Shown: one piece after another, positions 39,070-47,812 of the stretch
Layout: every line of letters begins with the position of its first letter
Numbering within the stretch: the first letter of the stretch is position 1
NCBI GenBank assembly: GCA_002317135.1
Contig: DCIX01000013.1
Location: 1-63,864 of the forward strand
DNA: 63,864 bases
Source of the DNA: Bacteroidales bacterium UBA1715
GTDB lineage: Bacteria > Bacteroidota > Bacteroidia > Bacteroidales > UBA1715
Reading direction: 5' to 3'
The notes under the pieces: generated by a model
Databases searched by the model: none
The model's input: the letters and a program-made list of their open reading frames with translations, nothing else
What the model was told of the DNA's origin: nothing
Made by a program: the position numbers and the translations under genes

Positions 39070-41967
39070 TTACAATGTTCTTGCTACTTCTTTTTCTTCG
39101 AATGCTTCAATCATATCGCCTTCCTGAATATCGTTGTAGTTATTGATATTCAAACCACATTCGTGGCCTTTTGTCATTTCCTTCACATCTTCTTTTTCCT
39201 TACGCAAAGATGCCAAAGAACCTGTAAAGATTACGATACCATCACGGATTAAGCGGATTTTAGACGAACGCATGATTTTACCATCTGTAACGAAGCAACC
39301 AGCGATTGTACCAACCTTCGAAATCTTGAATACTTGACGCACTTCGCAGCTACCTGTAACTTCTTCCTTAATTTCAGGAGAAAGCATACCTGCCATAGCG
39401 TCCTTAACTTCGTTAATCGCATCGTAGATGATAGAGTACAAACGAATTTCAATACCAAGTTTTTCTGCAATTCTACGTGCTTCTGCCGAAGGACGAACTT
39501 GGAAACCAACGATGATAGCCTTTGATGCTGATGCCAAAAGCACATCGGATTCCGAAATTTGACCCACCGCTTTATGTTTGATAACAATTTGAATTTCTTC
39601 TGTAGAAAGTTTCAACAATGAATCAGACAATGCTTCAATAGAACCACCAACGTCACCTTTCACAATCAAGTTCAATTCTTGAACATTACCAATCTTTATC
39701 TTACGAGCAATATCTTCAAGAGTTTCTGGTTTCATTGCACGCAATTCTTGTTCGCGTTGTAGACGTTCACGTTTTGCTGCGATATCACGAGCTTCGCGTT
39801 CCGACTCCATCACGTGAATCTTATCACCAGCTTGTGGAGCACCGTCAAGACCAAGAATCATAACTGGAGTTGATGGACCAGCTTCGTTAATTCTTTGTTC
39901 ACGTTCGTTGAACATTGCCTTGATTTTACCAGCATGCATACCAGCCAAAATCACATCACCAACATGTAATGTACCTGTGCTGATAAGCAAGTTAGTTGTG
40001 TAACCACGCCCTTTATCAAGTTTTGCTTCGATAACAGTTCCTTGAGCCGCCTTATTTGGATTGGCTTTCAATTCCAACATATCGGCTTCCAAAAGAACTT
40101 TTTCCATCAATTCGTCAACATTCTTACCGAATTTAGCAGCAATTTCTTGGCACTGGTATTTACCACCCCATTCTTCCACCAAATAATTCATATTAGCAAG
40201 TTGTTCACGAACACGATCAGGATTTGCACCTGGCTTATCAATCTTATTGATTGCGAACACAATAGGAACACCAGCAGCTGCAGCGTGGTTGATTGCTTCA
40301 ACTGTTTGAGGCATTACTTGGTCGTCGGCTGCAACCACGATGATTGCAATATCTGTAACCTGAGCACCACGAGCACGCATAGCTGTAAATGCTTCGTGAC
40401 CTGGAGTATCAAGGAATGTTATTTGACGGCCATTCGCCAATGTAACACTATAAGAGCCAATATGTTGTGTAATACCACCCGCTTCACCAGCGATTACATT
40501 CGTTTTACGAATATAGTCAAGCAATGAAGTTTTACCGTGGTCAACGTGACCCATAACAGTTACAATTGGAGGACGAGGCAACAAATCTTCTGGCTTATCA
40601 ACATCATCTTCGATTGCTTCTTGAATATCAGCACTTACGAATTGAACCTCGAAACCGAAGTTTTCTGCAATCATTTGAATTGTGTCGGCTTCCAAACGTT
40701 GGTTTAACGATACCATCAAACCGATTTCAAAACAAGCCTTGATAATGTCCATTGCAGGAACATTCATCATTGCAGAAAGGTCGTTTGCAGAAACAACATC
40801 GGTAACTTTAAGGATTTTTTCTTGTTCTTGTTGTTCTAGTTCGGCAAGTTCCATTTCTTGACGAATCTTCTCTTTCTTTTCACGAGTATGTTTAGAAGTG
40901 TTTGTCTTCTTACCCATACTGTCGAGTTTCGAACGAACATCCTTAATATTACGAACTACATCGTCGTTATCGACTTCTTCACGGAACCCATATTTTCCGT
41001 GTTTGTTGTTTTTGCCACCTTTACCTGATCTATTATCTCTTTCTCTGTCTCTATCTTGGCGAGAGAAATCTTTATCTTTCTTTCCAGAATTTCCAGAGTT
41101 GAATGATTCAGATTCGTAGTTTACTTTTACTCCTGGTAGACGTTCACGTTTACCTTTCGCATTCTTTTTATCGCCAAAGTTATCATTGCTTGGCAAGTTA
41201 ATCTTGTCAACAATCTTAGGATTATTAAGCGTAGGAGTTTCTGTTTTCAAGAAATCTTCCTTCGGTCTCTTTGATTGTTGGTTTTGATCCTTTTGTTTAT
41301 TTTGAGAATTGTTGAACTGTTGTTTTGCTTGTGCTTGTTGCTTTTCCTTCTCTTTGCGTTCTTGTTCTCTTTCCTTTTTAGATTTTTTGTCAGGACGAGT
41401 TTTTTGATTAATCGAAGACAAATCAATAGAGCCAAGAACTTTTGGAGTTGCGACTGCGACTTTCGTCAATCGGAATACTTCTTCTTCCGATTGTGCTTCT
41501 GTTTTTTCTTCAGAAACAACTTCTTCTACTGATGCAGGTTCAGCAACAGGTTCTTCAACAACTTCTTCTACAACAGGAGCAACAACTTCTGGAACTTCTT
41601 CTTGCACTGGTTCTTCAATAACAACTTCTTCTTTTGGAGCAACCTTTTTATTATTTTCCTCGATTGTACCAACAATTTTTGGACCCGAAAGTTTTGGTTT
41701 TGAAGTCGTGAACACTTCTGGTTCACGAACAGGCATAGGTTCCGGTTCTGGCAACGAAACAGTTTCCTTTGGACCGCGACTAGTGTCGGCCACAGTTTCT
41801 TCTTTTACATCCTCAGGTTTGAATTCGCGTTTAAGCAATTCATACATTTCATCAGGAATCTTTGCGTTTGGATCACGGTCAACCGTGCAATTGTTCTTTT
41901 CGAGGAAATCCACGATAGTGTCCAATCCCAAGTTTAACTCTTTTGTTATCTTACTTAATCTTGCCAT
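39070..41967 (-). CDS. infB: translation initiation factor IF-2
   Basis: GTPase that brings fMet-tRNA to the 30S subunit. The 965-residue protein has the short N-terminal IF2-N domain (MARLSKITKELNLGLDTIVD), a long charged and low-complexity linker (about 50-370, rich in Glu, Val, Lys, Gln and Arg), a second IF2-N domain, then the G domain with PIVTVMGHVDHGKTSLLDYI (G1), DTPGHEAFT (G3) and INKIDKPG (G4), and the C-terminal domains II-IV (QVRPSAEARRIAEK; GTIAGCFVTDG). Length and linker are usual for Bacteroidota. It is the last gene of the rimP-nusA-infB operon, 66 bp after nusA. Confidence 0.97.
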   Translation of the reverse strand: MARLSKITKELNLGLDTIVDFLEKNNCTVDRDPNAKIPDEMYELLKREFKPEDVKEETVADTSRGPKETVSLPEPEPMPVREPEVFTTSKPKLSGPKIVGTIEENNKKVAPKEEVVIEEPVQEEVPEVVAPVVEEVVEEPVAEPASVEEVVSEEKTEAQSEEEVFRLTKVAVATPKVLGSIDLSSINQKTRPDKKSKKEREQERKEKEKQQAQAKQQFNNSQNKQKDQNQQSKRPKEDFLKTETPTLNNPKIVDKINLPSNDNFGDKKNAKGKRERLPGVKVNYESESFNSGNSGKKDKDFSRQDRDRERDNRSGKGGKNNKHGKYGFREEVDNDDVVRNIKDVRSKLDSMGKKTNTSKHTREKKEKIRQEMELAELEQQEQEKILKVTDVVSANDLSAMMNVPAMDIIKACFEIGLMVSLNQRLEADTIQMIAENFGFEVQFVSADIQEAIEDDVDKPEDLLPRPPIVTVMGHVDHGKTSLLDYIRKTNVIAGEAGGITQHIGSYSVTLANGRQITFLDTPGHEAFTAMRARGAQVTDIAIIVVAADDQVMPQTVEAINHAAAAGVPIVFAINKIDKPGANPDRVREQLANMNYLVEEWGGKYQCQEIAAKFGKNVDELMEKVLLEADMLELKANPNKAAQGTVIEAKLDKGRGYTTNLLISTGTLHVGDVILAGMHAGKIKAMFNEREQRINEAGPSTPVMILGLDGAPQAGDKIHVMESEREARDIAAKRERLQREQELRAMKPETLEDIARKIKIGNVQELNLIVKGDVGGSIEALSDSLLKLSTEEIQIVIKHKAVGQISESDVLLASASKAIIVGFQVRPSAEARRIAEKLGIEIRLYSIIYDAINEVKDAMAGMLSPEIKEEVTGSCEVRQVFKISKVGTIAGCFVTDGKIMRSSKIRLIRDGIVIFTGSLASLRKEKEDVKEMTKGHECGLNINNYNDIQEGDMIEAFEEKEVARTL

Positions 41968-42033
41968 AGTACTAAATTGCTTTTTTCGTTAATAAAAGAA
42001 GGTTTGTTTCGTTCCAGTTTGATTTATCTCAAA

Positions 42034-43305
42034 TTAGTTTTCAAATTCTTCGCGAAGAATTCGTAACACATCGTCAATAGTTTCTTCTTCCAAATCAGTT
42101 CTTCTCAACAACTCTTCTTTACTCAAGCGCAATACGCTTTTAGCTGTATCGCAACCGATTTTTTGGAATTCTTCGATAACCCATTCGTCGATTTCGTCTG
42201 TAAATTCTTCTAGATCAACATCTTCTTCACCGTCTTGTTCCGCACCATCACGGTAAACTTCAATGTTGTAACCAGTTAATTGGATAGCCAATTTAATGTT
42301 TGTTCCACCTTTACCAATTGCCAAAGACACTTGATCTTGTTGCATAAATACATTCGCTGTTTTCTTTTCTTCGTTAACAGTGATTGATGTGATTTTAGCA
42401 GGACTCAATGCACGTTGAATGTACAATTGAATATTGCTTGTAAATGGAATAACATCGATGTTTTCGTTTCTCAATTCACGAACGATACCGTGGATACGAG
42501 AACCTTTCATACCAACACAAGCACCTACTGGATCAATACGGTCATCGTATGATTCAACAGCAACTTTTGCTTTTTCACCTGGGATACGAACGATTTTTTT
42601 GATTGTAATCAAACCATCCATAATTTCAGGAACATCGAATTCGAACAATCTTTCCAAGAAATAAGGAGATGTTCTTGATACGATTACGATTGGAGAACCA
42701 TTCTTCATTTCAACACGAGCAACTACACCACGAACAGTTTCACCTTTCTTGAAGTAGTCAGAAGGAATTTGTTCTGACTTAGGCAAATACAATTCGTTTC
42801 CGGCATCGTCAACAATAAGAACTTCTTTTTTCCATACTTGGTACACTTCACCGCTAACAATTTCGCCAACCTTTTCTTTGTATTGATTGTAGATATTGTT
42901 TTTCTCCAAATCCATCGTTCTTGAAATCAAGTTTTGGCGAATAGAAAGAACCTCACGACGACCGAAATCGTTGATGCTGATTTTATCAGTTACGTCTTCA
43001 CCAATCTCGAAATCTTCGTCAATCTTGCGAGCATCCGAAAGAGAAATTTGACTCAAAGCATCTTCGAAATCTTCGTCAGCAACAACTTCTCTGTTGTGCC
43101 AAATTTCGAAATCTCCTTTGTCCGCATTTATAATAATGTTAAAGCTCTTTTCAATAGCTTCATCGTCTTCTATATTGAATTTACGCTTTAACAAGTTGCA
43201 TACAACTTCTTCTAGAATTTTCTGCATCGTTGGACGATTGATATTTTTGTCCGCCTTAAACTCTGCAAACGCATCCATTAAGTTTTGATGTTGTTCTACT
43301 TTCAT
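42034..43305 (-). CDS. nusA: transcription termination/antitermination factor NusA
   Basis: Binds RNA polymerase and modulates pausing, termination and antitermination. The 423-residue protein has the N-terminal polymerase-binding domain (1-130), an S1 domain (about 135-200; GEIVSGEVYQVWKKEVLI), and KH1/KH2 domains with VGACVGMKGSRIHGIVREL (about 270) and VSLAIGKGGTNIKLA (about 330). A short acidic C-terminal helical region follows, without the full AR repeats of E. coli. It sits between rimP (30 bp upstream) and infB, the classical order. The operon leader contains a strong intrinsic terminator, so NusA could act on its own synthesis; this is inference. Confidence 0.97.
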   Translation of the reverse strand: MKVEQHQNLMDAFAEFKADKNINRPTMQKILEEVVCNLLKRKFNIEDDEAIEKSFNIIINADKGDFEIWHNREVVADEDFEDALSQISLSDARKIDEDFEIGEDVTDKISINDFGRREVLSIRQNLISRTMDLEKNNIYNQYKEKVGEIVSGEVYQVWKKEVLIVDDAGNELYLPKSEQIPSDYFKKGETVRGVVARVEMKNGSPIVIVSRTSPYFLERLFEFDVPEIMDGLITIKKIVRIPGEKAKVAVESYDDRIDPVGACVGMKGSRIHGIVRELRNENIDVIPFTSNIQLYIQRALSPAKITSITVNEEKKTANVFMQQDQVSLAIGKGGTNIKLAIQLTGYNIEVYRDGAEQDGEEDVDLEEFTDEIDEWVIEEFQKIGCDTAKSVLRLSKEELLRRTDLEEETIDDVLRILREEFEN

Positions 43306-43335
43306 CGCTCTAATTGTTACTTTGACATTAAAAAT

Positions 43336-43815
43336 TTAAATTATCTTATTTTTAAATAGAATTACACATTCTGTTTTTTGGATATCCGAAAATGGTATAA
43401 CCGTTTCGAATTCCATTTCTTTCTTTTTATTTTTTGGTGGAACTTTCACTACATCAATGTGTTTTACTGTTACAGACTCTTCGCACACCGACAATAATTC
43501 TCCCACATATTTTCTTTCGGCTGTAGTTACACGAACTTGCTTACCTACATTTTTAAGATACTGACGATAGATTTTGAATGGCTCCGACAAACTTACCGAA
43601 GACACTGTCAATTCAAAGTCTTCTTTATCGCGGTCCAAACCGTCTTCAATATGATGACTTAAATCTACACAAGCATCAATATCTACTGAAGAATCAGCAT
43701 CAAGTTCTACCATTATTACATTATCAGCAGAAATTTCTATTGAAACCAAAAACATATCAGTTCCTTCTATAAACTCCGCTACCAATGTTTCTATTTTCGC
43801 CTTTTCTATTGCCAT
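43336..43815 (-). CDS. rimP: ribosome maturation factor RimP
   Basis: Needed for 30S subunit maturation. The start is placed at 43815 (MAIEKAKIETLVAEFIEGTD). The reading frame can be extended 16 codons upstream, but that stretch encodes the leader terminator hairpin and is not protein-like. The 159-residue product has the RimP N-terminal domain (IVELDADSSVDIDACVDLSH, then LTVSSVSLSEPFK) and an SH3-like C-terminal domain (GKQVRVTTAERKYVGELLSV, ending in FSDIQKTECVILF). First gene of rimP-nusA-infB. Confidence 0.93.
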   Translation of the reverse strand: MAIEKAKIETLVAEFIEGTDMFLVSIEISADNVIMVELDADSSVDIDACVDLSHHIEDGLDRDKEDFELTVSSVSLSEPFKIYRQYLKNVGKQVRVTTAERKYVGELLSVCEESVTVKHIDVVKVPPKNKKKEMEFETVIPFSDIQKTECVILFKNKII

Positions 43816-43831
43816 TATTCCAATGTTTGTG

Positions 43832-43861
43832 CAAAAAAAGAGGGGACTTACTCGTCCCCTC
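43832..43861 (-). terminator. intrinsic terminator in the leader of rimP-nusA-infB (putative attenuator)
   Basis: On the minus strand GAGGGGAC, a 6-nt loop and GTCCCCTC (43840-43861) are followed directly by seven T residues (43833-43839). It lies downstream of the operon promoter and ends 17 bp before the rimP start codon. A perfect GC-rich stem with a T-run between promoter and first gene is the layout of a transcription attenuator. Confidence 0.8.
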
Positions 43862-43880
43862 ATTCAATGAATTCACGATG

Positions 43881-43910
43881 CAAATATAACTAAATTTCAT
43901 ATAATCACAA
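43881..43910 (-). promoter_or_regulatory. promoter of the rimP-nusA-infB operon
   Basis: On the minus strand TTG (43908-43910), 19 bp, then TATATTTG (43881-43888) is a full match to the Bacteroidota consensus. Transcription should start near 43875, giving a leader of about 60 nt that contains the terminator hairpin. Confidence 0.75.
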
Positions 43911-43960
43911 GTTTTTGATAGTTTTTGTTTATTTTCGTCACATATTTTGAATTGTACAAT

Positions 43961-45325
43961 ATGAAGATTCTGAATGTTTTTGCCTGCATACTACTTTCTT
44001 TGCACGCATTGGCTACAAATTACACTATCTCATTAGGAGTCAACGGATTCGGTGGACAGATAGCATATCTTACAAAAGTTGAAGGCGATCTTTCTATTTT
44101 AACCGATACACTTACTGCCGACCGCTATGGTTTATTTAAAACAACATTAAGCGACGAGGACGAAACAGGTTTCTACAAATTTATTTTCCCTCAATTAAAT
44201 AATGCAGAAGTTCCATTTATTTTCAATAAGGAACATGTGACAATGACCACCGAAGCAATCAACCCGAATGCCTATATTCAGGTTCAGTCTTCGAAGGAGA
44301 ATGACTTATACTACACATTTTTAGCAAAAGACGCCATTTTCAATAATCAAGTTGAAATGTTGGAAACAATCTATAACAATTACATCGGTGATGAATTCCG
44401 TGGACAAGCGGAAGCGGAATACAGTCGTTTGTTGAAAATTTATTACGAAGATCTTGCGAATTTGCAAAGACAAGGGAAAGACACATACGCTTGGAAAGTT
44501 ATTAAATCATCACAAACACCTGCTGCACCTATGTTGCTCTCGCAATCCGAAAAAAATGCATTTCTTAAAGCACATAATTTTGATGATGTTGATTTTTCGG
44601 ACGCAACATTGATTAACTCCGAAGTATTTACATCTGCTGCAATACGCTATTTATCAATCTATTCGCAACAAATACAACAGTCAAACAAGAATGCGATTTT
44701 TATGGCTGCAGTCGATACTATTTTGGCAAAAGCATCGGTAAATACAGAATCGTACAATTTCGTTGTAAACTACTTACTTGGCGGTTTTGAATCGATGAGT
44801 GCTACAGAGATTGTTACCTACATTTCGCAAAAATATCTTTCGGAAAATACCTGTAGCAGTGAGGACGAATCAACGCTTCGTCGTAAGGCTATGAACAACA
44901 CAGCATTAGCCGTAGGGAAACAAGCTCCACTTGATATTTTGACTGCAATGAACCCTCAAAAAGACATCAATTTCGCAAATGAAAATATTGCACTCATATT
45001 TTGGGCAACTTGGTGTGGACATTGCACACAAGCAATGCCAACGATTTTGAATCATTATGCAAAATTGAATAATCCAAAATATAAATTAGTGACCTTATCA
45101 TTGGATACTACTACAACTGATTGGGAAAAATTCATTGACGCACACCCGAATTTCCAAAAAGCAAAAAATCTAATCGACACCAACGGTTGGGATGGAGAAG
45201 CAGCAGATGCTTACTATATCTACGGCACGCCAACAATCTTTCTTATCCAACAAGGAAAAATCGTAGGCAAACCTATCGAAGCCGAGGAACTTTTCGAATC
45301 ACTTAAACGCCTAAAATGGGAATGA
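43961..45325 (+). CDS. secreted thioredoxin-like protein (TlpA/DUF4369 type)
   Basis: 454 residues from MKILNVFACILLSLHALATN (signal peptide); an ATG 12 codons earlier gives an N-terminus that is not signal-like. Residues 20-120 form a beta-rich DUF4369-like domain, the middle (120-310) is helical, and residues 320-454 are a thioredoxin fold with active site WATWCGHC and cis-Pro in YGTPTIFLIQ. It is probably an envelope thiol-disulfide oxidoreductase. The VanZ-like gene overlaps its end by 10 bp, so the two form an operon. It is divergent from rimP. Confidence 0.82.
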   Translation: MKILNVFACILLSLHALATNYTISLGVNGFGGQIAYLTKVEGDLSILTDTLTADRYGLFKTTLSDEDETGFYKFIFPQLNNAEVPFIFNKEHVTMTTEAINPNAYIQVQSSKENDLYYTFLAKDAIFNNQVEMLETIYNNYIGDEFRGQAEAEYSRLLKIYYEDLANLQRQGKDTYAWKVIKSSQTPAAPMLLSQSEKNAFLKAHNFDDVDFSDATLINSEVFTSAAIRYLSIYSQQIQQSNKNAIFMAAVDTILAKASVNTESYNFVVNYLLGGFESMSATEIVTYISQKYLSENTCSSEDESTLRRKAMNNTALAVGKQAPLDILTAMNPQKDINFANENIALIFWATWCGHCTQAMPTILNHYAKLNNPKYKLVTLSLDTTTTDWEKFIDAHPNFQKAKNLIDTNGWDGEAADAYYIYGTPTIFLIQQGKIVGKPIEAEELFESLKRLKWE

Positions 45326-45696
45326 AATTCTTACGCTACACTCCAACGATTCTTTGGCTTGCCGCAATTTTGTTCGCAAGTTTTATGCCTTCGCAACACA
45401 TAAAAACCAGTTGGCTATTGTTTCCAAATGAAGACAAGGTCATACATATTTGTATGTATTTAGGTTTGTCTGTTCTATTCCTCATAAACAGCAGACATTT
45501 CTTTGCAATCACCACTAAGAAAGTAATCATAACAATTGTTGCTATTTGTATTTTGAGTGGAGCAATTGAAGTTCTGCAACCAATCTTGAGCAATCGCACT
45601 TGCGATTTAGACGATTTTATTGCAAATAGTTTTGGGGCAATTTTGGGAGGAATTTGTGGGAAAATATCAAATAATCTTTTCACGCAAAAACAATAA
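45316..45696 (+). CDS. VanZ-like family membrane protein
   Basis: 126 residues with four membrane helices. The VanZ-like pattern is clear: a first helix ending in FASFMPSQHI, then NEDKVIHICMYLGLSVLF after the loop, and CDLDDFIANSFGAILGGICG before the last helix. Function of the stand-alone proteins is not known; in enterococci VanZ raises teicoplanin resistance, but that should not be transferred. A second ATG two codons in may be used. It overlaps the thioredoxin-like gene by 10 bp. Confidence 0.82.
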   Translation: MGMKFLRYTPTILWLAAILFASFMPSQHIKTSWLLFPNEDKVIHICMYLGLSVLFLINSRHFFAITTKKVIITIVAICILSGAIEVLQPILSNRTCDLDDFIANSFGAILGGICGKISNNLFTQKQ

Positions 45697-45752
45697 ACAT
45701 AGTATTGTCCAAAGTTCCTCTTAATTTAATAAACAAAAATCTCTCTTTTTCA

Positions 45753-45760
45753 TATATTTG
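45753..45760 (+). promoter_or_regulatory. -7 box of the ROK kinase gene
   Basis: TATATTTG is an exact match to TAnnTTTG, 55 bp upstream of the ROK start codon. No clear -33 box was seen 19-21 bp before it. Confidence 0.5.
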
Positions 45761-45815
45761 CAAATAAGCATTTGTTTGCTTTTAAAATATAGTTACATAC
45801 TTAAATATTCATTTT

Positions 45816-46772
45816 ATGCAAATTACAGTTGGTATTGACATTGGTGGAACAAATACTGCCATCGGTTTTGTTGACAAAGAAGGAAATTGTTTAGCAGACA
45901 TTGTAACCCCTACAAAAGAATATACAGAGATTGAACCATATATGAAGAATCTTTGTGGTTTAATTGCTGACGAACTTAAAAAACACAATGATTGGGAATT
46001 GATGGGTATCGGTATTGGTGCACCTAATGCAAACTATCACCGTGGCACTATTGAAGAAGCTCCTAATCTTAGTTGGAAAGGAACTGTTCATTTCTGTAAA
46101 CTAATGGGTGAATATTTCCCTAACATAAAAATTGCCATCACCAACGATGCCAATGCTGCGGCAATGGGAGAAATGATTTTTGGTGCGGCAAAAGGCATGA
46201 AAGATTTTGTTGTCATCACTTTGGGAACAGGTCTTGGTAGCGGTATTGTTGTAAATGGTGATTTAGTATACGGTCACGATGGATTTGCTGGGGAAGTTGG
46301 TCACACGACTGTATTTATGGATGGTCGTCAATGCGGTTGCGGCAAAAAAGGTTGTCTGGAAACATACGCTTCGGCTACTGGTATAGTTCGTACTATTTCA
46401 GAATTGCTATGCAACTCTCGCAAACCTTCAACATTACGAGAAATTCCTAACGACAAACTTACTTCGTACGATGTGTTCAAAGCATATCAACAAGGCGATG
46501 AAATCGCAAAAGAATGTTTTGACTACACTGGTAAGATTCTTGGTATGAAACTCGCTGATGTTGTATGCCATACAAGTCCTGCAACAATTTTCTTGTTCGG
46601 TGGACCAGCAAAAGCTGGTGATGCAATCATTAAACCTACAAAAGCCTCTATGGAAGAATACTTACTTCCAATTTTCAAGAACAAAGTTGACATTAAACTA
46701 AGTGGTTTAATGGATAAAAATGCTGCTGTACTTGGTGCTAGTGCATTGGCTTGGAAAGAATTAGAAAAATAA
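45816..46772 (+). CDS. ROK family sugar kinase, probable glucokinase
   Basis: 318 residues. N-terminal phosphate loop VGIDIGGTNTAIGFVDKEG, catalytic Asp in AITNDANAAAMGE, VITLGTGLGSGIVVNGDL, and the ROK zinc site HTTVFMDGRQCGCGKKGCLE (His plus three Cys). These are typical of bacterial ROK glucokinases and N-acetylhexosamine kinases; glucose is the more likely substrate from the EVGH context, but the sequence does not settle it. A kinase for glucose or related sugars fits the nearby glucanase genes. Its transcript would end at the hairpin at 46784-46849, which overlaps the next gene. Confidence 0.88.
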   Translation: MQITVGIDIGGTNTAIGFVDKEGNCLADIVTPTKEYTEIEPYMKNLCGLIADELKKHNDWELMGIGIGAPNANYHRGTIEEAPNLSWKGTVHFCKLMGEYFPNIKIAITNDANAAAMGEMIFGAAKGMKDFVVITLGTGLGSGIVVNGDLVYGHDGFAGEVGHTTVFMDGRQCGCGKKGCLETYASATGIVRTISELLCNSRKPSTLREIPNDKLTSYDVFKAYQQGDEIAKECFDYTGKILGMKLADVVCHTSPATIFLFGGPAKAGDAIIKPTKASMEEYLLPIFKNKVDIKLSGLMDKNAAVLGASALAWKELEK

Positions 46773-46783
46773 ATTCTATACAC

Positions 46784-46849
46784 AAACGGGAATAAGCAAT
46801 GAATCGTATTCATTCAATAGGATTACTCATACTTATTCCCGTTTTTTTT
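46784..46849 (+). terminator. intrinsic terminator overlapping the start of the FecCD-type permease gene
   Basis: Perfect 13-bp arms AAACGGGAATAAG (46784-46796) and CTTATTCCCGTTT (46832-46844) are followed by eight T residues (46842-46849). The 35-nt loop contains the ATG of the permease gene (46799) and a small inner hairpin ATGAAT-CGT-ATTCAT. The second arm encodes L-I-P-V-F of the first membrane helix. Confidence 0.8.
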
Positions 46850-47812
46850 ATCCTTGACTTATTATTCGGTACAGTACAAATCCCCTTAGAGGCTTATACC
46901 GACATTATCTTGGGAAACGATACCTCATCGTTGTGGTATTCCATAGTTTTTGATATGCGTCTTCCACGCGCAATTGCCGCCCTATTAACCGGTATTGCAT
47001 TACCCGTTTCGGGCCTACTAATGCAGACATTATTCCGGAATCCATTGGCTGATCCGTATGTGTTAGGTGTCAGTACAGGTGGAAGTTTAGGCGTCGCTCT
47101 ATTCTCGCTTGCAGGCGGCGTTTCAGCTGGATTATTTTCATCATTTTCTGGAACTATTGGATTAGCAGTATCGGCACTTGTTGGCTCAACTATTGTAATC
47201 CTTATTATTGTTGCATTAGCCCCAAAAGTCAAAGATACCGCATCGTTACTAATAATTGGCATTATGTTCGGAAGCATTACATCTGCCATTGTTAGCGTTT
47301 TACAATACTACTCAAATCCGGACGAAGTAAACGCTTTTGTACTTTGGACTATGGGTAGTTTTTCAAAAATTACCACCACCGAATTGATGGTTATGGCTGC
47401 ATGCATTATACCAACAATAATCGCTACACTACTCATTCACAAGCCATTGAATGCGTTATTGCTCGGAGAAAATTACGCACAAGGATTAGGGGTACAAACA
47501 AGTCGTATGAGACTTATTATGATAATCCTCTCAGCAATTTTAGCAGGCATTGTCACAGCATTTGCCGGCCCAATTGGATTTATTGGAATGACCGTACCAC
47601 ACATTGCACGATTTGTATTCCGTACATCTGAACATAAAAGTCTTATAGTCTACTCATTACTTATTGGAGCAAATCTTACATTGCTCTGCGATTTACTTTC
47701 GCAAATGCCAGGATTCCACACAACATTACCAATAAATACGGTTACGGCATTATTTGGAGCGCCAATCGTTATTCTTGTAATTTATACAGGACAGAAACAG
47801 AATCGTTTCTAA
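46799..47812 (+). CDS. FecCD/BtuC-type ABC transporter permease
   Basis: 337 residues with about nine to ten membrane helices. Family signatures: FDMRLPRAIAALLTGIALPVSG, LMQTLFRNPLADPYVLGVSTGGSLG, and FAGPIGFIGMTVPHIARFVF, which holds the coupling segment to the ATPase. Such permeases import iron-siderophores, haem or cobalamin. No ATPase or binding-protein gene is next to it: the following gene is on the other strand and overlaps its stop codon by 4 bp (CTAA). It must pair with subunits encoded elsewhere. The start lies inside a terminator hairpin. Confidence 0.9.
   Translation: MNRIHSIGLLILIPVFFILDLLFGTVQIPLEAYTDIILGNDTSSLWYSIVFDMRLPRAIAALLTGIALPVSGLLMQTLFRNPLADPYVLGVSTGGSLGVALFSLAGGVSAGLFSSFSGTIGLAVSALVGSTIVILIIVALAPKVKDTASLLIIGIMFGSITSAIVSVLQYYSNPDEVNAFVLWTMGSFSKITTTELMVMAACIIPTIIATLLIHKPLNALLLGENYAQGLGVQTSRMRLIMIILSAILAGIVTAFAGPIGFIGMTVPHIARFVFRTSEHKSLIVYSLLIGANLTLLCDLLSQMPGFHTTLPINTVTALFGAPIVILVIYTGQKQNRF

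Noticed and set aside
43816..43863. A longer RimP start (MRGRVSPLFFCTNIGI)
   Set aside because: These codons are the terminator hairpin and its T-run, and the peptide does not fit RimP; the ATG at 43815 does.
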